64,000 nucleotides of DNA, from the NCBI RefSeq assembly GCF_033304595.1, contig NZ_CP116341.1, forward strand, positions 1,283,001-1,347,000. The letters are read 5' to 3'. This stretch comes from Sporosarcina jeotgali (GTDB lineage Bacteria; Bacillota; Bacilli; Bacillales_A; Planococcaceae). The position numbers and the translations under genes are program-made. This document shows, piece after piece, positions 30,241 through 39,542 of the stretch. Every line of letters begins with the position of its first letter. The stretch's first letter is position 1. A model generated the notes under the pieces. That model saw only the letters and a program-made list of their open reading frames with translations, had not been told where the DNA came from and did no database searches.

Positions 30241-31154
30241 GTGAACAGCCTATTTTAATTGGATCTCATGTTTCCATGAGCGGGAAAGACATGCTGCTTG
30301 GCTCCAGTAAAGACGCTGCGGACTTTGGCGCCTCAACGTTTATGATCTATACAGGAGCCCCTCAAAATACAAGACGTAAACCAATTGAAGAGTTGAACAT
30401 TGCTGCTGGTCAAGCGCATATGGACGAGCACGGTCTTTCTTCAATGGTTGTACACGCACCTTATATCATCAATATCGGGAATACAGTGAAACCAGAGACT
30501 TTCCGCTTAGGTGTCGACTTCTTGCAAGAGGAGATTCGACGGACAGCAGCACTGGGTGCGAATCAGATTGTTTTGCATCCTGGTGCTCACGTAGGTGAAG
30601 GTGCAGACAAGGGAATTGCTAAAATTATCGAAGGTTTGAATGAAGTGTTAGCTGAAGACGCTGATGTCAAGATTGCGCTGGAAACAATGGCAGGTAAAGG
30701 TACAGAATGCGGAAGAAGCTTTGAAGAACTTGCAAAGATTTTTGATGGTGTTAAAAATAACGATCGTCTTTCCGTTTGTTTTGACACGTGCCACGTCCAT
30801 GACGCAGGATATGACATTGTAAACGATTTTGAAGGCGTTCTGGAAGAGTTTGATCACTACATTGGCCGGGACCGTATTTCAGTTATTCATGTCAATGATA
30901 GTAAGAACGTGCGTGGAGCAGGAAAAGACCGTCACGAAAATATCGGCTTCGGTCACATAGGTTTTGAGCCATTGCATTATGTTGTCCATCACCCTTCGTT
31001 CGTAAACGTCCCTAAAATACTGGAAACACCGTTTATCGGAACGGATAAGAAAAACAAGACGGCACCTTACAAAGAAGAAATTATGATGTTAAAGAGCGGA
31101 GAATTCACGACTAAGTACCGTGACGCCCTCTTAAACCAAGAGACAAACGCTTAA
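30237..31154 (+). CDS. nfo: Endonuclease IV (AP endonuclease)
   Basis: Nfo cuts DNA at abasic sites in base-excision repair. The 305-residue TIM-barrel enzyme has the metal-ligand motifs [42 protein letters not shown] and [11 protein letters not shown]. It is translationally coupled to cshB (4-bp overlap), as in B. subtilis yqfR-yqfS. Confidence 0.97.
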   Translation: MSEQPILIGSHVSMSGKDMLLGSSKDAADFGASTFMIYTGAPQNTRRKPIEELNIAAGQAHMDEHGLSSMVVHAPYIINIGNTVKPETFRLGVDFLQEEIRRTAALGANQIVLHPGAHVGEGADKGIAKIIEGLNEVLAEDADVKIALETMAGKGTECGRSFEELAKIFDGVKNNDRLSVCFDTCHVHDAGYDIVNDFEGVLEEFDHYIGRDRISVIHVNDSKNVRGAGKDRHENIGFGHIGFEPLHYVVHHPSFVNVPKILETPFIGTDKKNKTAPYKEEIMMLKSGEFTTKYRDALLNQETNA

Positions 31155-31233
31155 TCGACTTAGAAATACGAAAATAGTCGAGTCGCTGCTGTGTAAAATT
31201 ACATCGCATTCTAGGTAGTTCAAGTCGGAAAAT

Positions 31234-31282
31234 AAGGCTGTCATGCAAATCAGTTCATACTGATCTGCCCGACAGCCTTTTC
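31234..31282. terminator. Bidirectional terminator between nfo and yqfT
   Basis: AAGGCTGTC pairs with GACAGCCTT, with an inner AATCAGT/ACTGATC stem, followed by TTTTC on the plus strand, between convergent genes. Confidence 0.75.
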
Positions 31283-31531
31283 TTACTTACGCATATTCAA
31301 ATAATCGTCTAACATCTGATGAGTCCGTTTCTGACCCAGGACACGTTCCACTTTTGAAATGAAACTTTCAGGAACTCCTGTCAAAATCCAATGCATCGAA
31401 ATCTCATCAAGCAATGGTCTAAGCAGTCTAATTTCCTCGACGGTGAAGTCTAATCCATAGGACCTCGACATCTTCAGCATCTCTTCATCACTTCTTTTTT
31501 TCATCTCCAATAATAACTTTGTATAATCCAA
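31283..31531 (-). CDS. yqfT: DUF2624 protein YqfT
   Basis: This small cytoplasmic helical protein is 82 residues long and has no known function. The segment YGLDFTVEEIRLLRPLLDEISMHWI and its place between nfo and the zinc operon match YqfT/DUF2624. It starts with TTG at 31531 behind AGGTGG (complement of 31536-31541). Confidence 0.8.
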   Translation of the reverse strand: MDYTKLLLEMKKRSDEEMLKMSRSYGLDFTVEEIRLLRPLLDEISMHWILTGVPESFISKVERVLGQKRTHQMLDDYLNMRK

Positions 31532-31555
31532 TTCGCCACCTAGCTTTCTTTAGAT

Positions 31556-31584
31556 TTGTAAGACCGCTCCATTTCGTTTATAAT
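31556..31584 (+). promoter_or_regulatory. Sigma-A promoter of znuCB-zur
   Basis: TTGTAA (31556-31561) and TATAAT (31579-31584) have 17-bp spacing. The transcription start is expected near 31591, just before the Zur box. Confidence 0.78.
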
Positions 31585-31596
31585 CATTGGAGTGAA

Positions 31597-31611
31597 TCGT
31601 AATCATTACTA
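31597..31611 (+). promoter_or_regulatory. Zur box (zinc operator)
   Basis: TCGTAATCATTACTA is a 7-1-7 inverted repeat close to the Bacillus Zur box TCGTAATNATTACGA. It overlaps the start of transcription, where bound Zn-Zur would block the operon. The operon encodes Zur itself, giving autoregulation. Confidence 0.85.
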
Positions 31612-31630
31612 TTAGTTGAAGGATGATTGT

Positions 31631-32404
31631 ATGCAAGAAAGTCTAGTGAAATTAACAGATGTAACGTTTAATTATGGCAGTTCATCCGTGTTGGAAGACA
31701 TCACCTTAACCGTGCGGCCAGGTGAATTCTGGGCGTTAATTGGTCCAAACGGTTCTGGTAAATCGACACTTATTAAAATCTTATTAGGGTTATTAAAGCC
31801 GGATAAAGGAACAGTGGAACTATTTGGACAGCCCGTTTCTCACGTCAGTCATAAAGAACGGGTTGGCTACGTATCCCAAAAATCCAATTCTTTCAATAGC
31901 GGATTTCCAGCAACTGTACTTGAGGTTGTCAGGAGCGGATTAACGAAAAAAAAGGGATTATTCAAGCGTTTTACGAAAGCGGATACCGAAGCGGCCATGA
32001 ACGCACTTCGTGAAGTAGATATGGAGAGCTTCGCTGATCGCAATATCGGAGAACTTTCCGGCGGGCAGCAGCAGCGGGTCTTCATTTCACGGGCACTCGC
32101 AGCAAAACCTGAATTGCTCATTATGGATGAACCGACTGTCGGTGTGGATCAGCAAAACTCGGCTTCTTTCTATTCTATGCTTGAAAAGTTGAATCGTGAC
32201 AACGGAATCGCTATTCTTTTAGTTTCCCATGAAATTGACCTTGTTACGGATCTCGCATCACACGTCGCTTGTTTGAATCGAACCATGCACTTCCATGGCG
32301 GAAGAAGGGACTTCGCCAAGCTGAATGATAACGACCTTTCACGCTGGTATGGTCATTCTGTTCGTCTCATTCATCAGAAGGAAGGTGGCACTTCCAATGA
32401 TTGA
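31631..32404 (+). CDS. znuC: Zinc ABC transporter, ATP-binding protein ZnuC
   Basis: ZnuC powers zinc import. The 257-residue ABC ATPase has Walker A GPNGSGKST (about 37-45), signature LSGGQQQR, Walker B LLIMDEP and H-loop VSHEID. ATG 31631 is chosen; the frame is open from TTG 31616. It overlaps znuB by 8 bp. No substrate-binding protein (znuA) gene is present in this operon, so it must lie elsewhere. Confidence 0.94.
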   Translation: MQESLVKLTDVTFNYGSSSVLEDITLTVRPGEFWALIGPNGSGKSTLIKILLGLLKPDKGTVELFGQPVSHVSHKERVGYVSQKSNSFNSGFPATVLEVVRSGLTKKKGLFKRFTKADTEAAMNALREVDMESFADRNIGELSGGQQQRVFISRALAAKPELLIMDEPTVGVDQQNSASFYSMLEKLNRDNGIAILLVSHEIDLVTDLASHVACLNRTMHFHGGRRDFAKLNDNDLSRWYGHSVRLIHQKEGGTSND

Positions 32405-33260
32405 TGCATTATTTACGTATGAATTTTTACAAAATGCTTTCTTCTCCGGACTGATTATCGGAGTGATTGCACCAATGCTCGGATTATTTATAGTTGTGAG
32501 ACGCCTGGCGCTGATTGCTGATGCGCTTAGTCACGTATCACTGGCAGGTATTGCAGGCAGCTTGTATTTGAGTCAGCAAGTGCTGTTCTTTGCAGGGCTT
32601 AATCCTATCTATTTAGGAATGGCGGCAGCTGTAGGAGGATCGTTATTAATCGAACGGCTGCGACGGGTTTATCGAAACTTTGAAGAACTTGCGATTCCAA
32701 TCATTCTCTCTGCAGGTATTGGGTTCGGTGCTATTTTTATATCTCTCGCTAAAGGGTTCGGTGCAGATTTAGTCGGTTACTTGTTCGGCTCAGTCTCTGC
32801 AGTCAGCAGACAAGATTTATTGGTTGTAGCAATTCTTGCAATTGCAGTGTTTGCCTTCATTTACTTGTTTTATAAGGAACTGTTTACGCTCTCATTTGAC
32901 GCAGATTATTCAAAAGCATCAGGTATTAAAGGACGCTGGATTCAAATGTTTTTCATGGTGCTGACTGCATTAGTTATCGGCGCTTCCATGAGAATTGTCG
33001 GAATTCTTCTCGTCTCTTCGCTCATGACGCTTCCGGTAGCTGCTGCAATCCAAGTAGCAAAAAGCTTTAAATCCGCTATGCTTCTCTCGATTCTTTTTGG
33101 AGAAGTATCCGTCATTGCAGGATTATTTGCCGCGTATCATTTGGACATTGCACCTGGAGGAACGATTGTAGTTACCGCCATCCTTATCTTACTTTTTGTA
33201 TTAGGCAGTAAACGGCTTACAGGAAAAAGTACTGTGAGAAGAAAGGGGGAAGTACTGTGA
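32397..33260 (+). CDS. znuB: Zinc ABC transporter, permease ZnuB
   Basis: ZnuB is the membrane channel of the zinc importer. The 287-residue protein has about eight or nine hydrophobic helices and the ABC-3 family segments FFSGLIIGVIAPMLGLFIVVRR and ADALSHVSLAGIAG. GAAGGTGG at 32380-32387 sets ATG 32397 inside the end of znuC. Its stop overlaps the zur start. Confidence 0.95.
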   Translation: MIDALFTYEFLQNAFFSGLIIGVIAPMLGLFIVVRRLALIADALSHVSLAGIAGSLYLSQQVLFFAGLNPIYLGMAAAVGGSLLIERLRRVYRNFEELAIPIILSAGIGFGAIFISLAKGFGADLVGYLFGSVSAVSRQDLLVVAILAIAVFAFIYLFYKELFTLSFDADYSKASGIKGRWIQMFFMVLTALVIGASMRIVGILLVSSLMTLPVAAAIQVAKSFKSAMLLSILFGEVSVIAGLFAAYHLDIAPGGTIVVTAILILLFVLGSKRLTGKSTVRRKGEVL

Positions 33261-33667
33261 ATGTAGAAAAAGCATGGGAGACGTTGAAGCAGCATTCATT
33301 CAAACGGACGAAAAATAGAGAAGCGATTTTAGAGTTTCTTGCAGAGCGTGATGGATATACTGCAGCAATGGATGTAGGTGAATACTTGAAGAAAGATAAT
33401 CCTGGAGTCAGCTTTGATACAATTTACAGAAACTTGGCCACGTTTGCAGAACTTGAAATTCTGGAGGAAACGGATCTTAATGGCGAACGCCAATATCGGA
33501 TGCACTGTGATCCGGGAGTGCATCACCATCACTTTATATGCACAGTATGTGGAAAGACGAAACATATACCTTCTTGCCCAATGGATCACATCGCGGTTAA
33601 TTTACCGGGAGTGGAGATACAAGGGCACAAGTTCGAAGTGTACGGGAAATGTCCGCAATGCCAATAA
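33257..33667 (+). CDS. zur: Zinc uptake regulator Zur (Fur family)
   Basis: Zur represses zinc uptake genes when bound to zinc. The 136-residue protein has a winged helix (FKRTKNREAILEFLAERDGY) and a dimerisation domain with the metal ligand cluster HHHHF and two CxxC motifs, CTVCGK and CPQC. The start is GTG at 33257, overlapping znuB. A Zur-type rather than Fur or PerR call rests on the operon and the operator sequence. Confidence 0.93.
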   Translation: MNVEKAWETLKQHSFKRTKNREAILEFLAERDGYTAAMDVGEYLKKDNPGVSFDTIYRNLATFAELEILEETDLNGERQYRMHCDPGVHHHHFICTVCGKTKHIPSCPMDHIAVNLPGVEIQGHKFEVYGKCPQCQ

Positions 33668-33703
33668 AAAAGGAAAGGCTCCATTTGAGCCTTTCCTTTT
33701 TTT
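33666..33703. terminator. Bidirectional terminator between zur and yqfW
   Basis: AAAAAAGGAAAGGCTC and its exact complement flank a 5-nt loop and give A/T runs on both sides between convergent genes. Confidence 0.92.
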
Positions 33704-34286
33704 ATTTCACTGAAGTTGTAAAAAAGTTGTGCTGTATCCATTCATTAGCTTCGTTCCAATTAGTTACTCGGATGACGCCATCCGGAATAGGATTCCGATT
33801 ATATGGAGTGTCAAAGAGGATCACAGGAATGTCTAGCTCTTCGTGCAAGTCGACAGCATTATCGTGCTTGTCTTCAAAAAATACATCTGTACCAAATTTG
33901 CGGGCAGTTTCAATTTTACGATGACTGCCGATTAGTTCTACATGGTCAAAAGGAAGCTGCTCACGCTGGAACCATTCCATTGTGACATCCATTACTTCAG
34001 ATCCGCGAGCAGAGATGTAATACAGCTCTGCCTGCTGTTTCTGCCACTCCGTTAAAAATTGTTTAGCCTGCTCCTGTGGAGAAGACGTTAAACAAATTTC
34101 AGGTTCAGCCTTTTTGTACCAGTTGTAAAACTCTGTCGGATCGACTTCGAATGCAGTGGTCAAATCATACTCTTTAATATCATCTAAAACGAGCTCGCAT
34201 CCAAACTTCTTATTGATATGCGGAAGAAGGGAAGAAGGAGTTGTTACGGTTCCATCAATATCGATGCCGAATCGATAGTTTTTCAC
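33702..34286 (-). CDS. yqfW: HAD-family putative nucleotidase YqfW
   Basis: This is a cytoplasmic HAD-superfamily phosphatase resembling 5'(3')-deoxyribonucleotidases. The 194-residue product has the nucleophile motif IDIDGTVT at the N-terminus, the second motif YYISARGSE (about 89-97) and the acidic motif FFEDKHDNA (about 134-142). The substrate is unknown. It overlaps ispG by 4 bp, so the two are coupled, as in B. subtilis yqfW/yqfY. Confidence 0.85.
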   Translation of the reverse strand: MKNYRFGIDIDGTVTTPSSLLPHINKKFGCELVLDDIKEYDLTTAFEVDPTEFYNWYKKAEPEICLTSSPQEQAKQFLTEWQKQQAELYYISARGSEVMDVTMEWFQREQLPFDHVELIGSHRKIETARKFGTDVFFEDKHDNAVDLHEELDIPVILFDTPYNRNPIPDGVIRVTNWNEANEWIQHNFFTTSVK

Positions 34287-35407
34287 TTAGTTGCTCCGCT
34301 CTCTTCAAGCAGTTCTTCTTGTCTCTTCTTTTCGAAATACTCTTCCGCAAGTTTATCGATTTCAATCTTCAATTCCTCGACCATTGTTTCTTCAGGCACT
34401 TTACGTACGGTTTTACCGTGCATGAAGAGAAGGCCTTCACCACGAGCACCCGCAATTCCGATATCTGCTTCTCGTGCTTCCCCCGGGCCGTTAACTGCAC
34501 AGCCAAGAACCGCGACTTTAAGCGGAGCTTTGATGTTTGAGATATACTCTTCCACTTCGTTAGCAATAGAAATTAAGTCAATTTCAATACGTCCGCAAGT
34601 CGGACAAGAAATAAGAGTAGCTGCGTTGGATGAAAGGCCGAATACTTTCAATAACTCCCGGGCAACTTTTACTTCTTGAACCGGGTCAGCACTCAGAGAT
34701 ACACGCATCGTGTTCCCGATACCTGCTGAAAGTAACGCCCCAAGCCCTGCGGAACTCTTAATGGAACCGGTAAATAATGTACCGGATTCTGTAATGCCGA
34801 GGTGAAGGGGGTAGTCAAATGCAGCTGCCGCTTTTTTATAAGCTTCAATTGCCAAGTTCACATCAGACGCTTTCAACGATACGATGATGTCATGGAAATC
34901 GAGATCTTCGAGAATTTTAATATGATGCAGTGCGCTTTCAACCATACCGTCAGCTGTTGGATAGCCATATTTCTCAAGGATTTTCTTTTCAAGAGATCCG
35001 GCGTTTACTCCGATACGAATAGGAATTCCTTTTGCTTTAGCTGCATTAACAACAGCCTCCACTTTTGCTTGCTTGCCGATGTTACCTGGGTTAATACGAA
35101 TCTTATCCGCACCTTGTTCAATCGCAATCAGTGCCAGTTTATAGTTAAAGTGAATATCGACAACGAGTGGAATGTTAATCTGTGCTTTAATCGCGCCGAT
35201 TGAGTAAGCTGCGCGCTCATCTGGACAAGCAACGCGGACAATCTGAACACCTGCTTCTTCTAAACGCTTGATTTCTGCAACAGTTGCTTCCACGTCATGT
35301 GTTTTAGTCGTCGTCATACTTTGGATGAATAGTTCATTGCTTCCTCCGATTGTAAGATTCCCGACTTTGACAGGACGCGTGTTGGATCGATGTATCATTT
35401 CAGTCAT
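34283..35407 (-). CDS. ispG: 4-hydroxy-3-methylbut-2-en-1-yl diphosphate synthase IspG
   Basis: IspG converts MEcPP to HMBPP, the step before IspH in isoprenoid synthesis. The 374-residue protein has the TIM-barrel N-domain ([19 protein letters not shown]) and the C-terminal [4Fe-4S] domain with [11 protein letters not shown] and CAVNGPGEA cysteines. ATG at 35407 is supported by GGAGAG upstream on the complement strand. Confidence 0.97.
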   Translation of the reverse strand: MTEMIHRSNTRPVKVGNLTIGGSNELFIQSMTTTKTHDVEATVAEIKRLEEAGVQIVRVACPDERAAYSIGAIKAQINIPLVVDIHFNYKLALIAIEQGADKIRINPGNIGKQAKVEAVVNAAKAKGIPIRIGVNAGSLEKKILEKYGYPTADGMVESALHHIKILEDLDFHDIIVSLKASDVNLAIEAYKKAAAAFDYPLHLGITESGTLFTGSIKSSAGLGALLSAGIGNTMRVSLSADPVQEVKVARELLKVFGLSSNAATLISCPTCGRIEIDLISIANEVEEYISNIKAPLKVAVLGCAVNGPGEAREADIGIAGARGEGLLFMHGKTVRKVPEETMVEELKIEIDKLAEEYFEKKRQEELLEESGATK

Positions 35408-35509
35408 TAATCTCTCTCCTTACTTCAAATTACTGCGGTTTACTATGGATTACTAATGTACATTTTATCAATCATTGTGCTAAAAAGACAAGGAACTGCC
35501 CTCCGCAGC

Positions 35510-35845
35510 CTATTGTTTTGAGCAAAATGTGACGGTTTCACTGCTAAGTGGAATTTCAATCTGCTCCCCGCCAACAATGTCTTGAAGTTGCAAATGCGGG
35601 TTGAGTTGATAGAAATTTGTCAATCGATCAATGAACGGCATAGTCGGATCCGGATAGAGAGCAAACAATGTCTCAATCGTATCGCCTTGAACGGTTGTGA
35701 CGACTATTGACACAGGCTTGTCCACTTCTTGACACTCAGGTTCATCAGAAGCGAATGCAGCAAGTTGGATTGTACCTTCTGTCAAATCACTTTTAAGCAT
35801 ATGGATAATCGCAAATACAGCGAGTGCGGTAAGTAGCAGTCTCAT
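35510..35845 (-). CDS. Small LysM-like secreted/membrane protein (YqfZ-like)
   Basis: The 111-residue product begins with a short hydrophobic segment (MRLLLTALAVFAIIHML) that can be a signal or anchor. It contains a LysM-like region (VQGDTIETLFALYP...NPHLQLQDIVGGEQIEIPL), suggesting a peptidoglycan-facing protein. Position after ispG matches B. subtilis yqfZ, also a LysM protein. The function is unknown. Confidence 0.65.
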   Translation of the reverse strand: MRLLLTALAVFAIIHMLKSDLTEGTIQLAAFASDEPECQEVDKPVSIVVTTVQGDTIETLFALYPDPTMPFIDRLTNFYQLNPHLQLQDIVGGEQIEIPLSSETVTFCSKQ

Positions 35846-35888
35846 AGAAAAGCCTCCCTTCTCACACGATATGCGACAAGGGAGACAT

Positions 35889-36416
35889 TTATGCGCGACT
35901 GACTTTAACTTTGGCTTTTGGTTGTTTTGGGTAATAGTTTGCTGCCATTGCTAAATACGCCATATGTATCACAGCGGTTATTATGAAATTGTAGTCATTT
36001 GCCAGATGGGCACTGTCAAGAACTAAAGAAACTAAAATAGGGACGGTAATTGAAACAGCGGAGGTGCGCCACATATGCCTGTATTCTCCCCGGCGTTTAA
36101 ACAATTTAAGAAGCCCAAGCCCAACGAGACCGAAGAAACTTACTCGGATGAATAAATAAAACGTGCTGATGACAAGCTGAAGGACAAAGGCCATTGGATA
36201 GAGCAGCCCGCCAACCGTTTTCGCGTATTCAATCAATTCTGGGGAGGAACCGAACAAATCAATATCCCCCGTGAGGAATCGTATAAAGGACACCAATGTC
36301 GAAAGGATGACAAATAGAAATACGTATTGAATTACTTTTCCTATAGGAAGTAACCGGAAAGCTGCCAGCTTTTTCGGCTCATAAAAGGAAGCAAGAAACA
36401 ATTGATAGTTCTTCAA
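35889..36416 (-). CDS. yqgB: DUF1189 membrane protein (YqgB-like)
   Basis: The 175-residue integral membrane protein starts LFLASFYEPKKLAAFR, typical of DUF1189, and has about four or five hydrophobic helices. It starts with TTG at 36416 behind AAGGAG on the complement strand. The function is unknown. In Bacillus it sits between yqfZ/yqgA and yqgC, as here. Confidence 0.75.
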   Translation of the reverse strand: MKNYQLFLASFYEPKKLAAFRLLPIGKVIQYVFLFVILSTLVSFIRFLTGDIDLFGSSPELIEYAKTVGGLLYPMAFVLQLVISTFYLFIRVSFFGLVGLGLLKLFKRRGEYRHMWRTSAVSITVPILVSLVLDSAHLANDYNFIITAVIHMAYLAMAANYYPKQPKAKVKVSRA

Positions 36417-36612
36417 AAAGGTAACTCCTTTCTAGATATAGTGTTAGTTTAGCATTGGCAGCATGTAAGTGGGTAGGAATTGTCACAAATCATTCGGGAT
36501 AGCATGTCAATTGTTAAGGGATTGTAAAGATTGACCGTTGTCTATTTACATATGCGAACACGGCGACAATAATAGGAGGGTATACATATCGTTATTGGAG
36601 GTTGCACATTAC

Positions 36613-38244
36613 ATGGATATTAACTGGCAGGAAGTAGCATTTCAGTTTCTTGGCGGACTTGGTATTTTTCTTTTCGCCATTAAATACATGGGGGACGGTC
36701 TTCAGAAAGTAGCAGGAGATAGATTGCGTTCTATCCTGGACCGTTTTACAACGAACCCGTTCATGGGTGTGCTAGTCGGTATTATTGTGACAGTTCTGAT
36801 TCAGTCAAGTTCAGGTACGACCGTTATTACCGTTGGACTCGTTAGTGCGGGGTTCATGAAATTGAGACAAGCAATTGGTGTTATTATGGGTGCAAACATA
36901 GGTACAACAGTTACCGCATTCATTATCGGATTGGACGTAGGTGCTTATGCACTGCCGATTATGGCAATTGGTGCGTTCATGATTTTCTTCATCCCGAAAC
37001 TGACGGTTAAACATTTTGGTGAGGTGGTATTCGGGTTTGGAGGCCTGTTCCTAGGGCTTGAACTAATGAGTGAAGGAATGGTGCCTTTACGATCTCTGGA
37101 GTCGTTTACTGATTTGACCGTTTCGATGGCAGACCACCCGATGCTTGGAGTGGTAGCAGGTACGGTGTTTACGTTAATCGTTCAGAGTTCCAGTGCGACT
37201 GTAGGGATTTTGCAAGGATTATATGCGGAAAATCTTATCGATTTGAAAGCTGCTCTGCCCGTTTTGTTTGGTGACAACATCGGAACAACGATAACTGCAA
37301 TTTTAGCAGCAATTGGCGCGTCTGTAGCTGCACGTCGTGCGGCAGCGACCCACGTTTTGTTCAATATTCTAGGAGCTGCTATATTCATGATTCTCCTCGT
37401 TCCTTTTACTGCTTACGTGGAATGGATGACGAGTACGTTTGGCATTGATAAGAAAATGCAAATTGCGTTCGCACACGGTTCGTTTAACGTGGTGAACACA
37501 GCAATCCAGTTTCCGTTCATCGGTGCTTGGGCATATTTTGTAACAAAACTAATTCCTGGTGAAGATGTGACAATTGAATATAAACCGAAACATTTGGATC
37601 CGCATTTTATTAGTCAGTCTCCAGCTGTTGCGATTGGACAAGCAAAAGAAGAAATCATACGTATGGGTTCGTTTGCTGTCCAAGGATTAGAAGAAACATT
37701 CGAATACTTGAAGAGCAGCAAGAAAAGTCATGCAGAAACTGCGTATCAAATTGAAGATGCCATTAATAATTTGGACCGTAAAATCACGGACTATTTAGTT
37801 GAAATTTCTGCTGTCAATATCTCGCCGGTTGAATCTGTCCGACATGTTATGCTAATGGATACGGTACGCGACATTGAGCGAATCGGTGATCACTTTGAGA
37901 ATATTATTGAACTGATCGACTTCAGAGAAGTGAATAAAGTGAAGCTGTCTGAAGATGCAATGGAAGAATTATCGGAAATGTTTGCTCTTACGATAGGAAC
38001 TGTACAAAAAGCAGTGGATTCCCTGGATACAAATGACTGGGAACTTGCACGTACTGTTGCGAAGCAAGAAGAATTGATTGATAAAATGGAACGGAAATGT
38101 CGAAAGAGCCATATTATTCGTTTGAATGAAGGCGGCTGTTCTGCACAAGCTGGTATCGTTTTTGTGGATATCGTATCGAACTTAGAGCGAATCGGTGATC
38201 ATGCTGTCAATATTGCAGAAGCGGTTTTAGGAAAACGAGCATAA
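36613..38244 (+). CDS. Na/Pi cotransporter family protein with C-terminal PhoU domain
   Basis: This protein probably couples sodium to inorganic phosphate transport. The 543-residue product has two inverted membrane repeats, each with the QSSS signature (VLIQSSSGTTV about 60; LIVQSSSATVG about 196), and a C-terminal cytoplasmic PhoU-like helical bundle (about 345-540). GGAGGT at 36597-36602 suits ATG 36613; the frame is open from 36538. In B. subtilis a pst operon lies a little further on; it is absent from the matching place here. Confidence 0.9.
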   Translation: MDINWQEVAFQFLGGLGIFLFAIKYMGDGLQKVAGDRLRSILDRFTTNPFMGVLVGIIVTVLIQSSSGTTVITVGLVSAGFMKLRQAIGVIMGANIGTTVTAFIIGLDVGAYALPIMAIGAFMIFFIPKLTVKHFGEVVFGFGGLFLGLELMSEGMVPLRSLESFTDLTVSMADHPMLGVVAGTVFTLIVQSSSATVGILQGLYAENLIDLKAALPVLFGDNIGTTITAILAAIGASVAARRAAATHVLFNILGAAIFMILLVPFTAYVEWMTSTFGIDKKMQIAFAHGSFNVVNTAIQFPFIGAWAYFVTKLIPGEDVTIEYKPKHLDPHFISQSPAVAIGQAKEEIIRMGSFAVQGLEETFEYLKSSKKSHAETAYQIEDAINNLDRKITDYLVEISAVNISPVESVRHVMLMDTVRDIERIGDHFENIIELIDFREVNKVKLSEDAMEELSEMFALTIGTVQKAVDSLDTNDWELARTVAKQEELIDKMERKCRKSHIIRLNEGGCSAQAGIVFVDIVSNLERIGDHAVNIAEAVLGKRA

Positions 38245-38260
38245 GTGAGGGGGATGCCGG

Positions 38261-38743
38261 ATGGAGTGGATTGCATGGATTGTAGCAAGTTTGTTTTTTG
38301 CTGTTGCATTTCTGGGGCTGATTTATCCGGTCATACCTTCAGTTCTTTTTGTTATCGGCGGCTTTTTGCTTTATGGGTTAATCGATACATTCAGTTCAAT
38401 GGGATGGCTGTTCTGGACCATTCAAATTCTCTTCACCATCTTATTGTTCGGAGCAGACACACTCGCCAACCTATTCGGCATTAAACGGTTCGGCGGATCG
38501 GACGCCGGCGGGTGGGGAAGTACTATTGGCCTTCTTATTGGACCTTTCGTCATACCTGTAGCAGGTATCTTGGTCGGCCCTTTCCTGGGTGCTGTTATAG
38601 CGGAGTTAGTCATAACGCGTTCGGGGTTTAAACAAGCGCTTCGTTCCGGGATAGGCTCGTTAGTCGGCTTTTTGACTTCTGTCATTGTCAAAGCGGCGGT
38701 CATGATTGTTATGATCGGAATTTTCATCTTCTTCGTCACCTAA
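38261..38743 (+). CDS. yqgC: DUF456 membrane protein (YqgC-like)
   Basis: The 160-residue protein is almost entirely hydrophobic, with about five helices and the DUF456 core GGWGSTIGLLIGPFVIPVAGILVGPFLGA (in part). The Gly-rich zones may form tight helix packing. The function is unknown. It lies 16 bp after the phosphate transporter, with GTGAGGGGG as Shine-Dalgarno, so the two are probably co-transcribed. It directly precedes sodA, as in B. subtilis. Confidence 0.85.
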   Translation: MEWIAWIVASLFFAVAFLGLIYPVIPSVLFVIGGFLLYGLIDTFSSMGWLFWTIQILFTILLFGADTLANLFGIKRFGGSDAGGWGSTIGLLIGPFVIPVAGILVGPFLGAVIAELVITRSGFKQALRSGIGSLVGFLTSVIVKAAVMIVMIGIFIFFVT

Positions 38744-38755
38744 AAGACAAGATAA

Positions 38756-38784
38756 TTGAATGCCTGTGGGAAGTTTGATACCCT
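38756..38784 (+). promoter_or_regulatory. Candidate sigma-A promoter of sodA
   Basis: TTGAAT (38756-38761) and TACCCT (38779-38784) are 17 bp apart, and TG at 38776-38777 gives an extended -10. Confidence 0.4.
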
Positions 38785-38827
38785 TGAAGAGTAGGAAAGA
38801 AATCAATCATTCAAGGAGGAATTGGAA

Positions 38828-39436
38828 ATGGCTTACAAATTACCTGAATTGCCTTATGCATATGATGCACTAGAACCGCACATCGACAAAGAAACGATGG
38901 AGATTCACCATACGAAGCATCATAATACGTACGTTACCAATGTAAATAATGCATTGGAAGGACATGCTGATCTTGCTGCGAAATCTGTTGAAGAACTTAT
39001 CTCAGATTTGAATGCAGTTCCTGAAGATATCCGTACTGCAGTTCGCAATAATGGCGGAGGTCATGCGAACCACTCCTTATTCTGGACACTTCTTTCACCG
39101 AACGGTGGCGGAGCGCCGACTGGTACTCTAGCTGAAGCGATTGACAAGAAGTTCGGAAGCTTAGACAAATTCAAAGAAGAGTTTGCAAACGCTGCAAAAA
39201 CTCGCTTTGGTTCTGGATGGGCTTGGCTCGTTCTTGATAACGGCGAACTTTCAATCATGTCTACACCAAACCAGGACAATCCATTAATGGAAGGCAAGAC
39301 TCCACTTCTTGGCTTGGACGTTTGGGAGCATGCATACTACTTAAACTATCAAAACCGCCGTCCTGATTACATTACAGCATTCTGGAATGTAGTAAATTGG
39401 GATGAAGTACAAAAGCTTTACACAGAAAATAAGTAA
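38828..39436 (+). CDS. sodA: Superoxide dismutase (Mn type)
   Basis: SodA dismutates superoxide in the cytoplasm. The 202-residue protein has the metal ligands in [22 protein letters not shown] and DVWEHAYYL, and the family N-terminus [23 protein letters not shown] at 38813-38820 selects ATG 38828 over TTG 38822. GGGHANHS and the rest of the signature favour manganese. Downstream is a strong terminator. Confidence 0.97.
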   Translation: MAYKLPELPYAYDALEPHIDKETMEIHHTKHHNTYVTNVNNALEGHADLAAKSVEELISDLNAVPEDIRTAVRNNGGGHANHSLFWTLLSPNGGGAPTGTLAEAIDKKFGSLDKFKEEFANAAKTRFGSGWAWLVLDNGELSIMSTPNQDNPLMEGKTPLLGLDVWEHAYYLNYQNRRPDYITAFWNVVNWDEVQKLYTENK

Positions 39437-39452
39437 GCGATTGATGCAACCA

Positions 39453-39488
39453 AGCACACATCTTGTTCGTCAAGATGTGTGCTTTTTC
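39453..39488 (+). terminator. Intrinsic terminator after sodA
   Basis: AGCACACATCTTG pairs perfectly with CAAGATGTGTGCT around TTCGT and is followed by TTTTT. Confidence 0.93.
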
Positions 39489-39497
39489 ATTTTTTAA

Positions 39498-39506
39498 TGC
39501 TATAAT
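39498..39506 (+). promoter_or_regulatory. Extended -10 promoter of pbpA
   Basis: TGCTATAAT is a perfect extended -10, about 36 bp before the pbpA start. The -35 region overlaps the sodA terminator tail and is poor. Confidence 0.55.
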
Positions 39507-39542
39507 TCATTTGATGTGCACCTAACGAAGGAGGAGGAAAAC

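Noticed and set aside
34218..34679. A 153-codon plus-strand frame opposite ispG/yqfW
   Set aside because: It is Ser-rich mirror sequence of two convincing genes and crosses their boundary without any motif or ribosome binding site.
36531..36560. TTGACC as a -35 for the Na/Pi cotransporter gene
   Set aside because: No acceptable -10 occurs 15-19 bp downstream, so no sigma-A promoter is called.
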